A stretch of 64,000 bases of DNA from Pararhizobium sp. IMCC21322. GTDB taxonomy: Bacteria > Pseudomonadota > Alphaproteobacteria > Rhizobiales > GCA-2746425. The stretch is taken from NCBI RefSeq assembly GCF_030758295.1, contig NZ_CP132335.1:4750412-4814411 (forward strand). The letters are read 5' to 3'. Each line of letters begins with the position of its first letter. Within the stretch, counting starts at the first letter, position 1. Below the pieces are notes generated by a model that saw only the letters and a list, made by a program, of their open reading frames with translations, was not told where the DNA came from and did not search any database. This document shows, piece after piece, positions 53,514 to 62,714 of this stretch. Both the position numbers and the translations under genes were made by a program.

Positions 53514-54587
53514 ATGAGAAAAACTCTACTTATTGCAACAGCCATAACCGGTTTTGCTTTCGCGGCGCAAGCTGCCGAAGTGACGGTCCTTGGTTGGGGT
53601 GGCGCATACACCAAAAGCCAGTCCGAAGCCTACCATAAGCCATTCACAGCTGAGACCGGTATCACCGTGAACTCTGTTGATGCCGATAACCCTGCAACGC
53701 CTATCAAAGCGCAGGTTGAGGCAGGCAATGTGACGATTGATGTCGCCAGTGTTGAATTTGCGGATGGTATTCGTCTCTGCGATGAAGGCCTGCTCGAAGA
53801 AATTGATCACTCAATTCTGCCAGCAGCACCGGACGGCACTCCGGCTACCGAAGATTTCCTGCCCGGCTCATTGACAGAGTGCATTATCGGCACAGATGTA
53901 TATGCCACCGTATTTGCCTATAATTCCAGCAAGTTTGATGGCAACGCACCAACGTCGATTGCGGACTTTTTTGATACAGCAGCGTTTCCTGGCAAACGCG
54001 GTATGCGCAAAACCGCAAAGGCAAATCTTGAAATGGCTCTGATGGCGGACGGTGTACCGGCTGCTGAAGTGTACGATCTGCTTGGAACCGATGAAGGCGT
54101 TGATCGTGCATTCGCCAAATTGGACCTGATTAAAGATTTGGTCGTCTGGTGGGAAGCTGGCGCTCAGCCACCACAACTTCTGGCAGATGGTGAAGTTGAC
54201 ATGTCAACTGCCTATAATGGCCGGATTTTCAATGCGGTCATCGGTGAAGATCAGCCATTTGAAATCATCTGGGATGGCCAGGTATACGAGTTTGAAGGCT
54301 ACGTGATTCCAAAAGGTGCGCCAAATATGGAAGAAGCGAAAGCGTTTGTGGCATTTGCTGCGCGCACGGAAGCTTTGGCCAAAGCTGCGGAATGGATCAG
54401 CTATGGTCCGCCCCGGGTTTCCTCTGGTCCATTGGTCGGCAAATATTTTGACGGATCAATCGAGATGGGTCCAAATCTGCCAACAACGGCTGCCAACCTG
54501 ACAAACGCCCTGGCATCCTCTAACGATTTCTGGGCTGACAAGGATACCGAGCTGAACGAACGCTTTAACGCGTGGCTCGCGAACTGA
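53514..54587 (+). CDS. Periplasmic polyamine-type substrate-binding protein (PotD-like)
   Basis: The 357-residue protein has a signal peptide (RKTLLIATAITGFAFAAQAA) and a SBP_bac_8 fold: VTVLGWGGAYTKSQSEAY, ADGIRLCDEGLLEEIDHS and FFDTAAFPGKRGMRKTAK. Family members bind spermidine, putrescine or opine-like and aromatic cations. It is placed between the ATPase gene and two permease genes. The arginine deiminase downstream is on the opposite strand, so a link between arginine-related compounds and this importer is only suggestive. Confidence 0.83.
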   Translation: MRKTLLIATAITGFAFAAQAAEVTVLGWGGAYTKSQSEAYHKPFTAETGITVNSVDADNPATPIKAQVEAGNVTIDVASVEFADGIRLCDEGLLEEIDHSILPAAPDGTPATEDFLPGSLTECIIGTDVYATVFAYNSSKFDGNAPTSIADFFDTAAFPGKRGMRKTAKANLEMALMADGVPAAEVYDLLGTDEGVDRAFAKLDLIKDLVVWWEAGAQPPQLLADGEVDMSTAYNGRIFNAVIGEDQPFEIIWDGQVYEFEGYVIPKGAPNMEEAKAFVAFAARTEALAKAAEWISYGPPRVSSGPLVGKYFDGSIEMGPNLPTTAANLTNALASSNDFWADKDTELNERFNAWLAN

Positions 54588-54596
54588 AACTTGAAC

Positions 54597-54617
54597 GGGG
54601 GCACCTTGTGTGCCCCC
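54597..54617 (+). terminator. Intercistronic hairpin after the binding-protein gene
   Basis: GGGGGCAC and GTGCCCCC pair perfectly around a CTTGT loop, 9 bases after the stop. There is no strong T-run. This is the same placement as in three other transporter operons of the window and probably favours binding-protein output. Confidence 0.65.
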
Positions 54618-54693
54618 ACTTCATTTGCAGGATTATTCTGAAATAACGCAAGTCTGACAGTCGTTTCTGGCAGTCGTTAAGGTGGGCAAACGG

Positions 54694-55977
54694 ATGGCTG
54701 ATACAGCAAACAGTTTTGACAACAGGCCCACGCAAGCAGAACTCGACCTCACAACGGTCGACGGAACACCGTTGAAAGTCGCACTGGCCAACGCTCAGAA
54801 GCGCGCACGACAGCGTGCCCTGTTTCTGGTTTTGCCCCTGTTGCTGTTCGTGCTGATAACGTTTCTTGCCCCGATTGGGCAAATGCTGTTCCGCTCGGTC
54901 CACAATCCAAGTTTTTCCGATCATATTCCAAATCTGAGCGTGTGGTTTGACGAAAACCCCGCTGGTACCGAGCCGGGTGAAGCTGCCTTTGAAGCGCTGG
55001 TTCTGGATCTGCGCAGCATGCGCGCGGACAAAACCATGGGCATCGCCGGAACCCGTATAAATTATGACCTGCCCGGAAGCCGGTCCCTGTTTACCGGTAC
55101 CGCACGCAAAGCCGGGGCGATGGAGCCTTCGTTTCAGGAAGCTATCCTGGCGGCCGACCAAAAATGGGCTGATCCGAAGCTTTGGCAAGTCATGCGCGGC
55201 GCATCCTCAGCCTACACGGCTGATTTTTACCTGGCCGCACTGGATCGCACGCGGGATGTGAACGGTGATATCGTTGCGGTCGATGATGATCGAAAAATCT
55301 ATGCGGCTAATTTTCTAAAAACGTTGTTTTTGGCAGGATTGATTACATTTTGTTGCCTGATCCTGGCCTTTCCGGTCGCCCATCTGCTGGCCACATTGCC
55401 GCTGCGCCAATCAAATTTACTGATGATTTTTGTATTGCTTCCATTCTGGACGTCATTGCTGGTCCGCACGACCAGCTGGATTGTGCTGCTGCAATCGCAA
55501 GGCGTGGTCAATGACACCTTGGTTGCGACCGGCATCGTAGCTGACGAAAGCCGGATACAGATGATCTACAATCAAACCGGAACGATTGTAGCCATGATCC
55601 ACATTCTGCTGCCCTTTATGATCCTGCCGCTTTATTCTGTCATGCGGCCAATCAACCCGAGCTATGTTCGCGCGGCCCGATCTTTGGGCGCGACAAGCTG
55701 GACTGCTTTTCGCCGGATATACCTGCCACAAACCATCCCGGGCATGGGCGCTGGAGGACTATTGGTTTTCATTCTTGGCGTTGGCTATTACATCACCCCG
55801 GCGCTGGTGGGTGGAGCGAGCGGTCAGTTGATCTCTAATTTTATTGCCTTTCACATGCAAAAATCATTGAACTGGTCGCTTGCAGCCGCGCTGGCAACCC
55901 TGCTGCTTTTGATGGTTTTGCTGTTGTACTGGCTTTATGACCGCCTCGTTGGCATCGACAATTTGAAGTTAGGGTAG
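54694..55977 (+). CDS. potB: Polyamine-type ABC transporter permease (PotB-like)
   Basis: The product is 427 residues from the ATG at 54694, which has AAGGTGG upstream; a GTG at 54682 is the alternative. The protein has one membrane span near residue 45 and then an unusually long periplasmic-like insert of about 150 residues. The remaining five spans follow, with the permease loop (YVRAARSLGATSWTAFRRIYLPQ, in pieces). Ordinary PotB is about 280-300 residues; the inserted form is known in a subgroup of putrescine/opine-type permeases. It pairs with the next permease. Confidence 0.84.
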   Translation: MADTANSFDNRPTQAELDLTTVDGTPLKVALANAQKRARQRALFLVLPLLLFVLITFLAPIGQMLFRSVHNPSFSDHIPNLSVWFDENPAGTEPGEAAFEALVLDLRSMRADKTMGIAGTRINYDLPGSRSLFTGTARKAGAMEPSFQEAILAADQKWADPKLWQVMRGASSAYTADFYLAALDRTRDVNGDIVAVDDDRKIYAANFLKTLFLAGLITFCCLILAFPVAHLLATLPLRQSNLLMIFVLLPFWTSLLVRTTSWIVLLQSQGVVNDTLVATGIVADESRIQMIYNQTGTIVAMIHILLPFMILPLYSVMRPINPSYVRAARSLGATSWTAFRRIYLPQTIPGMGAGGLLVFILGVGYYITPALVGGASGQLISNFIAFHMQKSLNWSLAAALATLLLLMVLLLYWLYDRLVGIDNLKLG

Positions 55978-55981
55978 CGCT

Positions 55982-56917
55982 ATGGCTCTTCCAAAACACG
56001 CATCAACCCTGGAACGGGTTTGGCACTACACCTATCTGGTGATTTGCGGGCTGATCTTCTTGTTTCTGATCGCGCCGATTCTCATCGTCATTCCATTGAG
56101 TTTCAATGCCGAGCCCTATTTCACATTCACCCAGAAAATGATGTCCTTCGACCCTGAGGGCTTTTCGACGCGCTGGTATGATCTGCTTCTGACATTCGGC
56201 ATGTCTGCGCCGGATGTGGCGCGAGACGGCAGCTGGTGGGCGGATGTCTGGCAGAATTCAGCCTGGGTACAAGCGGCAAAAAACTCGGTCATAGTGGGTG
56301 TGTTCGCAACCATTTTTGCAACTGTTCTGGGAACCATTGCGGCCTTGGGATTAAGCCGACCGGAAATGCCGTACAGGCGTTTAATCATGGCAGTTCTGAT
56401 TTCGCCAATGATTGTCCCGATCATCATCACCGCAACCGGATTGTTCTTTTTCTATTCATCCATCCAGATTGCAAAGTGGGAGCTGTTTGGATGGCAAATC
56501 CCATATCTCGGGATTATCCTGGCCCATGCGACTTTGGGCATTCCATTTGTCATCATCACCGTCACCGCAACCCTGGTGGGATTTGATCATTCTTTGACGC
56601 GTGCTGCCGCCTCGCTCGGCGCTAATCCAAGAACAACGTTTTTCAAAGTCACAATGCCACTCATACTTCCTGGTGTGATTTCCGGAGCGCTTTTTGCTTT
56701 TGTCACATCCTTTGATGAGGTGGTTGCCGTGCTGTTTATTGGCGCCTTTGACGAGCAGACAATCCCGCGCCAGATGTGGAATGGCATCCGTGAACAGATC
56801 AGCCCTGCCATCCTCAGCGTGGCAACTATTCTGGTGGTTATCTCCGTCTTGTTGTTGACGGTGCTGGAACTCCTGCGTCGACGCTCCGAACGCCTCAGAG
56901 GTCTGTCGCCCGGATAG
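55982..56917 (+). CDS. potC: Polyamine-type ABC transporter permease (PotC-like)
   Basis: The 311-residue permease has six spans and the loop LTRAAASLGANPRTTFFKVTMP (in pieces) near 200-220. It has an extra stretch of about 40 residues after the first span (DPEGFSTRWYDLL, then MSAPDVARDGSWWADVW). The gap to the previous gene is four bases. It ends the operon; 56918-57036 separates it from the convergent arginine deiminase and contains only a weak 6-bp stem. Confidence 0.85.
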   Translation: MALPKHASTLERVWHYTYLVICGLIFLFLIAPILIVIPLSFNAEPYFTFTQKMMSFDPEGFSTRWYDLLLTFGMSAPDVARDGSWWADVWQNSAWVQAAKNSVIVGVFATIFATVLGTIAALGLSRPEMPYRRLIMAVLISPMIVPIIITATGLFFFYSSIQIAKWELFGWQIPYLGIILAHATLGIPFVIITVTATLVGFDHSLTRAAASLGANPRTTFFKVTMPLILPGVISGALFAFVTSFDEVVAVLFIGAFDEQTIPRQMWNGIREQISPAILSVATILVVISVLLLTVLELLRRRSERLRGLSPG

Positions 56918-57036
56918 CAGGCAAATCAAAATCGCTGATTGGAGCCTTCGGAGTATCTGACACAAATGGCGATTTGGGTGCACAAGAACCCAACCCATTC
57001 GAAAATCACGGTGGTGTTCCGAAATTCCATTGATTG

Positions 57037-58263
57037 TCAGTCCACAAGATCGCGCAAAAGCGGACAGGTCATTCCATGCCCGCCACCTCGGCTGCGGCCA
57101 AGTTCAGCCCCATCAATTGTGATGACCTCAACACCGGCATCCTGCAGCCTTGTATTGGTACAAACATTGCGTGCATAGGCTATGACAACGCCGGGTTCCA
57201 ACGCGACAACAGTGTTGCCATCCTCCACTTGTTCCCGCTCGGCTGCATAGTAATCACCGCCGGTTGAGACGACGCGCAGCTTCTTCAAACCAAGAAGCGC
57301 AGCGACAGCGTCTGTGAAGCCGACATCAAGGCGCTTGCATGTCAAATTGCGGCTCCCTGAACCCGGCGTAATGCGATAGCTGACAAGAGCATCAATAACG
57401 GGCGAATAGGCGGTCACCAGATCGCGGTCGCAGAAGGAGAACACAGTATCCAGATGCAGAATCCTGGGGGTGCGGGGCATCACTGCAACAAGAATTTCAT
57501 CAGCAATGCCACGGGCAAACAGCTGCATCGCCAAATCCGTTACTGCCTGCGGGGTGGTGCGCTCGCTCATGCCAATGATGATCTTGCCATCGCCAACCGG
57601 CATGACATCTCCGCCTTCAAGAGAAGTGCTGTAGCTATCGCGCTCATCGCAGGTCCACAAAATATCAAAGACCTGCTGCTCGAAGGTGGGGTGGAAATGG
57701 TAGATCGCAGCAATATTGGCTGTCTCCTCGCGGCGCGCTGGCGAATGCATCGGATTCAGCACGACTCCGGAATAGATCCATGCCGAACTATCTCGGGTAA
57801 AAAGCTGGTTGGGCAACGGTGGAATGACAAATTCATGGGGTTTCAGCACAGAAGTGACAAATGAGCTGGATTTGAATGGCAGCTTTGCCAACGGCAAACC
57901 ACCAATCAAAATACGGGCAAGGTCTCTGGCTGGCATGTCATCGAACCATTGCTTCAGATCACAGGCAAGATCAGCACCCATCTTTCTTGGATGAATGCGC
58001 CGCTCCAGCAGCCATTCCCGGGCATCACCAAACTCCAGAGTTTCCTCCAGAAGCTTGGCAACCTGAAAAACCTCAACGCCGCGGCCACGCATGATAGCGG
58101 TAAAAGCATCATGCTCCTGCTTGGCTTTTTTCACCCAAAGGACATTATCAAACAGCAACTGATTGCAGTTTGATGGTGTCAGATATTCCAAACTCAATTC
58201 CGGCCTGTGAACCAGAACTTTACGCAGTTTTCCAATTTCCGAATGGACACCGAATGCAGCCAT
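57037..58263 (-). CDS. arcA: Arginine deiminase
   Basis: The 408 residues show the guanidine-modifying fold of Arc[18 protein letters not shown] at the start, [14 protein letters not shown] near 155, [11 protein letters not shown] near 215, the catalytic His in [14 protein letters not shown] near 270 and the nucleophilic cysteine in [13 protein letters not shown] at the C-terminus. It converts arginine to citrulline and ammonia. ATG 58263 starts the family-like MAAFGVHSE; the frame to 58332 is not needed. No arcB, arcC or antiporter gene is adjacent, so ATP generation by the full pathway needs genes elsewhere. A perfect FNR box lies 126 bases upstream. Confidence 0.9.
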   Translation of the reverse strand: MAAFGVHSEIGKLRKVLVHRPELSLEYLTPSNCNQLLFDNVLWVKKAKQEHDAFTAIMRGRGVEVFQVAKLLEETLEFGDAREWLLERRIHPRKMGADLACDLKQWFDDMPARDLARILIGGLPLAKLPFKSSSFVTSVLKPHEFVIPPLPNQLFTRDSSAWIYSGVVLNPMHSPARREETANIAAIYHFHPTFEQQVFDILWTCDERDSYSTSLEGGDVMPVGDGKIIIGMSERTTPQAVTDLAMQLFARGIADEILVAVMPRTPRILHLDTVFSFCDRDLVTAYSPVIDALVSYRITPGSGSRNLTCKRLDVGFTDAVAALLGLKKLRVVSTGGDYYAAEREQVEDGNTVVALEPGVVIAYARNVCTNTRLQDAGVEVITIDGAELGRSRGGGHGMTCPLLRDLVD

Positions 58264-58388
58264 AGCTATCTCACCACGGTTTGATGATATCGGTTTCTGC
58301 AGGGCTTCCATGCGCCACCATGCGTCTTCCAAAATTCATCTTTTCCACGAATTTGATAAGAGGATGCGCGCTCAAAACGACTATGGCA

Positions 58389-58402
58389 TTGATGGCCATC
58401 AA
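58389..58402. promoter_or_regulatory. FNR/FnrL-type binding box before arginine deiminase
   Basis: TTGATGGCCATCAA matches the FNR consensus TTGAT-N4-ATCAA in all ten fixed positions. It lies between the regulator gene and arcA. An FNR-type regulator is encoded immediately next to it, so oxygen control of arcA is likely, as with ANR in pseudomonads. Confidence 0.75.
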
Positions 58403-58417
58403 GAAAGTGTCAGGCCT

Positions 58418-59200
58418 TTACACCGGATAGTCTTCCAGCCATTCCTCATGGTTTGCGATTTTTGCAAGACGCCCGGGACTGGTAATTTGGAATGTGTTGC
58501 CATCAACAATTTTCAGGATGTTTGCTTTGGACATGGACTGAATTTGCCGCGAGATCGTTTCAATGGTGGTGCCCAGAAACAGGGCTATGTTTTTCCGGTT
58601 GATTGGAAACCGGATAGTCGGGTTGGGAGGCAGGTCTTCTTTCGGACATCCCGTCTGCAGAGAGCGCCTCAACAACATCAGCAGAAAGCTGGCTATCCGC
58701 TCCCGTGCATTTTGACAGCCAAGCAGAACCATCCACTCACGCGTCGCATCAAGTTCGGTCAGCACTTTTAAAAGCAACTCATGCTGCATTTCAGGGTTGT
58801 TCTGAACCAACGTCTCGAACGCCTTGCGATCGAAAACGCAGATTTCAACATCGCTTGCTGCCTCATACGCAAAGCGGCTGTGATCGGAGAATATGTGGCC
58901 CATGAAGTCTGACGGAAAGAGCAGACCCACAATCTGCTGCCGCCCATCCTCCAGGGTCTTGGACAGCTTCACAACGCCCGAGACAACATTGCCCACAAAG
59001 TCCAGCGAATCCTGTTCGGTGACAATAGTCTGCCCGGCTGAAATTCGCCGTGTTCGGCTGATCATCGCCAGTTCTCTGGCGGCTTCGTCTCCCGCAAATG
59101 CGCACATTGTCCGATTGTGAATTGGGCAAGTATCACATTTGGATTGAAGAGAATTTTGATTGATCTGCACTACTCGATCTCCAAAATCAAATTCTGCCAC
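58418..59200 (-). CDS. fnrL: FNR-type oxygen-responsive transcriptional regulator
   Basis: The 260-residue Crp/Fnr protein has N-terminal cysteines at 22, 25 and 33 (KCDTCPIHNRTMC) and a central cysteine in VEICVFD. Together these would hold an oxygen-labile 4Fe-4S cluster. The C-terminal helix-turn-helix reads LGTTIETISRQIQSM with the E..SR residues that read TTGAT half-sites. The start shown is GTG 59200; a GTG at 59170 with GGAG before it is also possible and keeps all cysteines. It probably controls the nearby arginine deiminase and PEP synthase genes. Confidence 0.86.
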   Translation of the reverse strand: MAEFDFGDRVVQINQNSLQSKCDTCPIHNRTMCAFAGDEAARELAMISRTRRISAGQTIVTEQDSLDFVGNVVSGVVKLSKTLEDGRQQIVGLLFPSDFMGHIFSDHSRFAYEAASDVEICVFDRKAFETLVQNNPEMQHELLLKVLTELDATREWMVLLGCQNARERIASFLLMLLRRSLQTGCPKEDLPPNPTIRFPINRKNIALFLGTTIETISRQIQSMSKANILKIVDGNTFQITSPGRLAKIANHEEWLEDYPV

Positions 59201-59357
59201 TGCTTAGACCATATATAGGGAACGACAACCAGAAGTTCCTGATCGGGATTTTCGTCTTCAATGCATCAATTGGAAGCTATCGCAGTCTTCTGTTCAGGAC
59301 GGTCTTGCAAGACAAATCCGCACGTTCACTCATGTCGAACACTGTCTGGACAGCGCC

Positions 59358-59591
59358 GACAAACTGATCGGTTATATCGATACCGCCGCAACGAAAACCA
59401 TAGATCGCAATGACTGGCCAAACGGCCCTTTCGGAGGTCGCCATCAAGCCGGATGAGGCGATATGTGTGGCACCCGATCCGCCTTTGGGCAAAATGTTTG
59501 AGAAATTGTCCTCCAATAGCAAACGCAAGGTTCTCGTTGTGATGGTCCAAAACTGTTGGGCGTTATCACCCTGTCAGATGTCTTGAATTAA
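59358..59591 (+). pseudogene. Broken CBS-domain gene remnant
   Basis: Three reading-frame pieces on the plus strand join into one CBS-domain C-terminus. KLIGYIDTAATKTIDRNDWP is followed, after a frame change near 59412, by ALSEVAIKPDEAICVAPDPP and then KMFEKLSSNSKRKVLVV. After a second change back near 59543 comes DGPKLLGVITLSDVLN with a stop at 59589-59591. The two shifts compensate each other. Such CBS tails occur in site-2-protease-like membrane peptidases. No intact N-terminal part is visible upstream, and the rest of 59201-59653 has no gene that I can support. Confidence 0.5.
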
Positions 59592-59653
59592 CTCACCGTG
59601 CAACAGGATATCGGAGAGATGATGATGTTGAAAATACCCACCACGCATCTTCA

Positions 59654-60091
59654 TCAAAGCAGCAGAACCTCATCAAAATGAGAGGCCATTTCTGCCGGCG
59701 GGGTGTTGACGAGATTTTTCTGTACGGTTGCTCTGACAGTCCCTCCCAGCATCGGCTCAACAGAGTTGACCAACGCAGACAGCATTTTGGGTCCTGCGCA
59801 TAAGACAAGTTGATCGAAGTTGCCACCCTTGTGAGCAGCAGCAAGTTTTGCCGCAATCTTTGTTGCAAACATTTCCTCTTCAGCCTGGCTGTTGACATGT
59901 GGTACCAGCGCACTTCGAGCGGAACCAAAGCTGGCAAAACTACGGCCAGGTTGATCACTCGCACCCGATGAAACATCCGCCTTCCATTGGGCTTCTTTGA
60001 CAGCTTTCAAGCCACTGCCGGGACCCTCATGTACCATCACGAAAGCGCGGCTCCGATCGGCAATGATTATCCATGTCGTTTTGGCTTTCAT
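59654..60091 (-). CDS. Host-attachment family protein
   Basis: The 145-residue protein begins KTTWIIIADRSRAFVMVHEGPG, has ALVPHVNSQAEEEMFATKIAAKL in the middle (in pieces) and ends with LVLCAGPKMLSAL and VRATVQKNLVNTPPAEMASH. This is the pattern of the host_attach (protein required for attachment to host cells) family, related to release-factor-1-like folds. The name comes from an Agrobacterium attachment study; a biochemical role is not established. ATG 60091 follows AAGGAG. It is cytoplasmic by sequence and lies near genes of anaerobic or stress metabolism. Confidence 0.75.
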   Translation of the reverse strand: MKAKTTWIIIADRSRAFVMVHEGPGSGLKAVKEAQWKADVSSGASDQPGRSFASFGSARSALVPHVNSQAEEEMFATKIAAKLAAAHKGGNFDQLVLCAGPKMLSALVNSVEPMLGGTVRATVQKNLVNTPPAEMASHFDEVLLL

Positions 60092-60171
60092 TTTTCAGGC
60101 TCCTTATGCAGACCTGAGTGAAAATATGCATGACATCCCCAATTGGCAGACCACTTTGATCTTACCCAAAG

Positions 60172-62580
60172 TCAATCAGAGGTGCTTTTTCCGACCAGAG
60201 CCCGTTCGGCTTCCGCGACCTGTGTCTTTACGGCCAGGAAGCTGTCCGGGGTCACTGAAATACTGTCAATTCCGGCATTGACTAGGAATTGCGCATAGGA
60301 CGGGTCATTACTTGGCGCCTGACCACAAAGCCCTACCTTGATGCCGCTCTCATGGGCACGATCTATTATCGTCTCAACCATCCACAACACGGCCGGATCG
60401 CTTTCCTCAAACAGGTCAGCAAGCTCCTCATTGTCACGGTCGATTCCAAGTGTCAGCTGGGTCAGCTCATTTGAGCCAATTGAGAAACCGTCAAAGCGTT
60501 CAGCAAATTCACTTGCGCGAATTGCATTGGATGGAATCTCACTCATGACATAAATCTCAAGCCCGTTCTCACCGCGCTGCAATCCGTTTTCCGCCATCAC
60601 CTCGAGCACCCGATCAGCTTCCTCGGGCGAGCGGCAAAACGGCACCATCAAAATGACGTTCGAAAATCCCATGACTTCGCGCAAATGGTGCATGGCCCTG
60701 CACTCAAGGGCAAAACCATCGCGATACATGTCGGAATAATAGCGTGAGGCACCGCGCAGTCCGATCATCGGGTTTTCTTCTTGCGGTTCAAACTGTGCGC
60801 CACCCAGAAGTTTGGCGTATTCATTTGTTTTGAAGTCGCTCATGCGTACAATGACCGGTTTGGGGTAAACTGCAGCTGCAATGCGCGACAGGCCGCGCGA
60901 AAGCGTCTCTACAAAGTAATCGCCTTTCTCGGCATAGCTCTCGGTCAGCAGACCGATTGCATCCTTGTCTGCCTTGTTCTCCAGCGCGTCGAAATGGGCG
61001 AGCGCCATAGGGTGGGCTTTCACTGCGGAATTGACCACAAATTCCATACGCGCCAGACCAACGCCATCACTTGGCAACCGCCACCACCGGAACGCCGCCG
61101 CAGGATTGGCCAGATTGAGCATGATTTTTGTGTTGGTTTTCGGAATGTGATCCAGCTGGATTTCTTCAATTTCAAAATCGAGCAAGCCAGCATAAACCTC
61201 ACCTTGCTCGCCCGAGGCACATGACACGGTGATGTCCTGGTTGTCGTGGAGCAATTGCGTTGCCCTGCCCGTGCCGACGATCGCCGGAATTCCCAGTTCG
61301 CGACTGACAATCGCGGCATGGGATGTGCGGCCGCCATGATCGGTAATAATTGCGGCTGCGCGCTTCATGATGGGCACCCAGTCCGGATCAGTCGTGGTTG
61401 TCACTAGCACGGCACCATCGACAAAATTCTCAATATCGGCGACATCTTCGATCAGGCAAACCGCGCCCTTGGCAATGGCGCTTCCGACACTGAGCCCCGA
61501 CAGAACAGGCTCCGCAGATGCGGTCAACCGGTAGGATTTCATGGCATGAACGTCGATACGTGATTGCACCGTTTCGGGCCGAGCCTGCACGATGTAGAGC
61601 ATCCCGTTTTCACCATCCTTGGCCCATTCCATATCCATGGGCTGTCCGTAATGCTGTTCAATGGTGACCGCCTGGCGCGCCAAAACAAGAATATCGGCGT
61701 CATTCAAAACGAATGATTGGCGCTCATGTTTCGATGTGGGAACGTTCTTGGTTTCACCACCGGACTGGCCTGCGTAAATCATCTTCTGTTCTTTTTCACC
61801 GCAGCGCTTTTCAAGAATCGGCACAAGTTCCAAATCCTCTAGAAATGGTTTGAAAACCTGATATTCATCCGGGTTGACCGTGCCCTGAACTACGTTTTCG
61901 CCCAGCCCCCATGCCCCGTTGATCAAGACGACCTTGTCGAAGCCCGTTTCCGTATCGATGGAAAACATGACGCCGGAAGCACCAATATCAGATCGCACCA
62001 TTTTCTGAACGCCGATGGAGAGCGCCACTTTGCTGTGATCAAAACCTTTCAATTGACGATAGGTGATTGCGCGATCAGTGAAGAGCGAGGCAAAGCAGCG
62101 TCGACATGTCTCAAGCAGGGCTCGTTCGCCGCGCACATTCAGAAAGGTTTCCTGCTGACCGGCAAAACTTGCATCCGGCAGATCTTCAGCAGTGGCACTG
62201 GAGCGCACGGCCACCGACAGATCATCGGAACCGGTGCGTGCGCCCAATTCCGCAAAGCAAGTCAGAATGTCATGCTTGATATCGGGTGGCCAATCGCCAG
62301 CCGTGAAGGCTCTTCGTATTTCAGCTCCGGCTTCCGCAAGGGTGACTTTATTATTCTCCAGGTCACCCAAAACCCGATCGAGCACGCGATCCAGTTGATT
62401 GAATTCCACATAGGCGCGGCATGCATCTGCAGTGGTGGCAAAGCCGGGCGGCACCTTGATGTCGACTTGTGACAGCTCTCTCACCATCTCGCCAAGCGAT
62501 GCATTTTTGCCGCCGACAAGGCTCACATCACCGCGCGACAAATCCTCGAACCACATTACATTTCTGGTTTTTGTTGTCAT
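60172..62580 (-). CDS. ppsA: Phosphoenolpyruvate synthase (pyruvate, water dikinase)
   Basis: The roughly 802-residue enzyme has an N-terminal ATP-grasp domain (VGGKNASLGEM near 25, VRSSATAEDLPDASFAGQQETF in pieces near 125), a phosphohistidine domain (TDHGGRTSHAAI near 415) and a C-terminal PEP barrel (FSIGSNELTQLTLGIDRDN in pieces near 705, GLCGQAPS near 755 with the catalytic cysteine). It makes PEP from pyruvate and ATP for gluconeogenesis. ATG 62580 is placed well behind AGGA; ATG 62589 is the alternative. A perfect FNR box lies about 60-70 bases upstream. The 80 bases after its stop carry no terminator. Confidence 0.92.
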   Translation of the reverse strand: MTTKTRNVMWFEDLSRGDVSLVGGKNASLGEMVRELSQVDIKVPPGFATTADACRAYVEFNQLDRVLDRVLGDLENNKVTLAEAGAEIRRAFTAGDWPPDIKHDILTCFAELGARTGSDDLSVAVRSSATAEDLPDASFAGQQETFLNVRGERALLETCRRCFASLFTDRAITYRQLKGFDHSKVALSIGVQKMVRSDIGASGVMFSIDTETGFDKVVLINGAWGLGENVVQGTVNPDEYQVFKPFLEDLELVPILEKRCGEKEQKMIYAGQSGGETKNVPTSKHERQSFVLNDADILVLARQAVTIEQHYGQPMDMEWAKDGENGMLYIVQARPETVQSRIDVHAMKSYRLTASAEPVLSGLSVGSAIAKGAVCLIEDVADIENFVDGAVLVTTTTDPDWVPIMKRAAAIITDHGGRTSHAAIVSRELGIPAIVGTGRATQLLHDNQDITVSCASGEQGEVYAGLLDFEIEEIQLDHIPKTNTKIMLNLANPAAAFRWWRLPSDGVGLARMEFVVNSAVKAHPMALAHFDALENKADKDAIGLLTESYAEKGDYFVETLSRGLSRIAAAVYPKPVIVRMSDFKTNEYAKLLGGAQFEPQEENPMIGLRGASRYYSDMYRDGFALECRAMHHLREVMGFSNVILMVPFCRSPEEADRVLEVMAENGLQRGENGLEIYVMSEIPSNAIRASEFAERFDGFSIGSNELTQLTLGIDRDNEELADLFEESDPAVLWMVETIIDRAHESGIKVGLCGQAPSNDPSYAQFLVNAGIDSISVTPDSFLAVKTQVAEAERALVGKSTSD

Positions 62581-62641
62581 ACTGGCCATCCTGAATGTGA
62601 AGGTATTGGACCCAGCTTCGCGCCTTTTTCACAAGCGTCCA

Positions 62642-62655
62642 TTGATGCACATCAA
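62642..62655. promoter_or_regulatory. FNR/FnrL-type binding box between ppsA and the divergent small gene
   Basis: TTGATGCACATCAA matches TTGAT-N4-ATCAA completely. It lies about 60 bases before ppsA and about 60 bases before the small plus-strand gene, so it could control one or both under low oxygen. Confidence 0.75.
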
Positions 62656-62714
62656 CGCAGGACACAGTGCAATGGCAGACCATATTTACAAGGCTTGCAA
62701 CGGGTGAGGATGTG

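Noticed and set aside
56994-57036. Possible terminator between potC and arginine deiminase
   Set aside because: Only a 6-bp TTGGGT/ACCCAA stem without T-run lies just upstream of this stretch (56975-56994), too weak to call.
59277-59528. 83-codon minus-strand frame
   Set aside because: It is antisense to the broken CBS-domain sequence, which gives a better explanation of this stretch.
60152-60180. Possible FNR box TTGATCTTACCCAA
   Set aside because: Only one half-site matches, and the position is downstream of ppsA rather than in a promoter.
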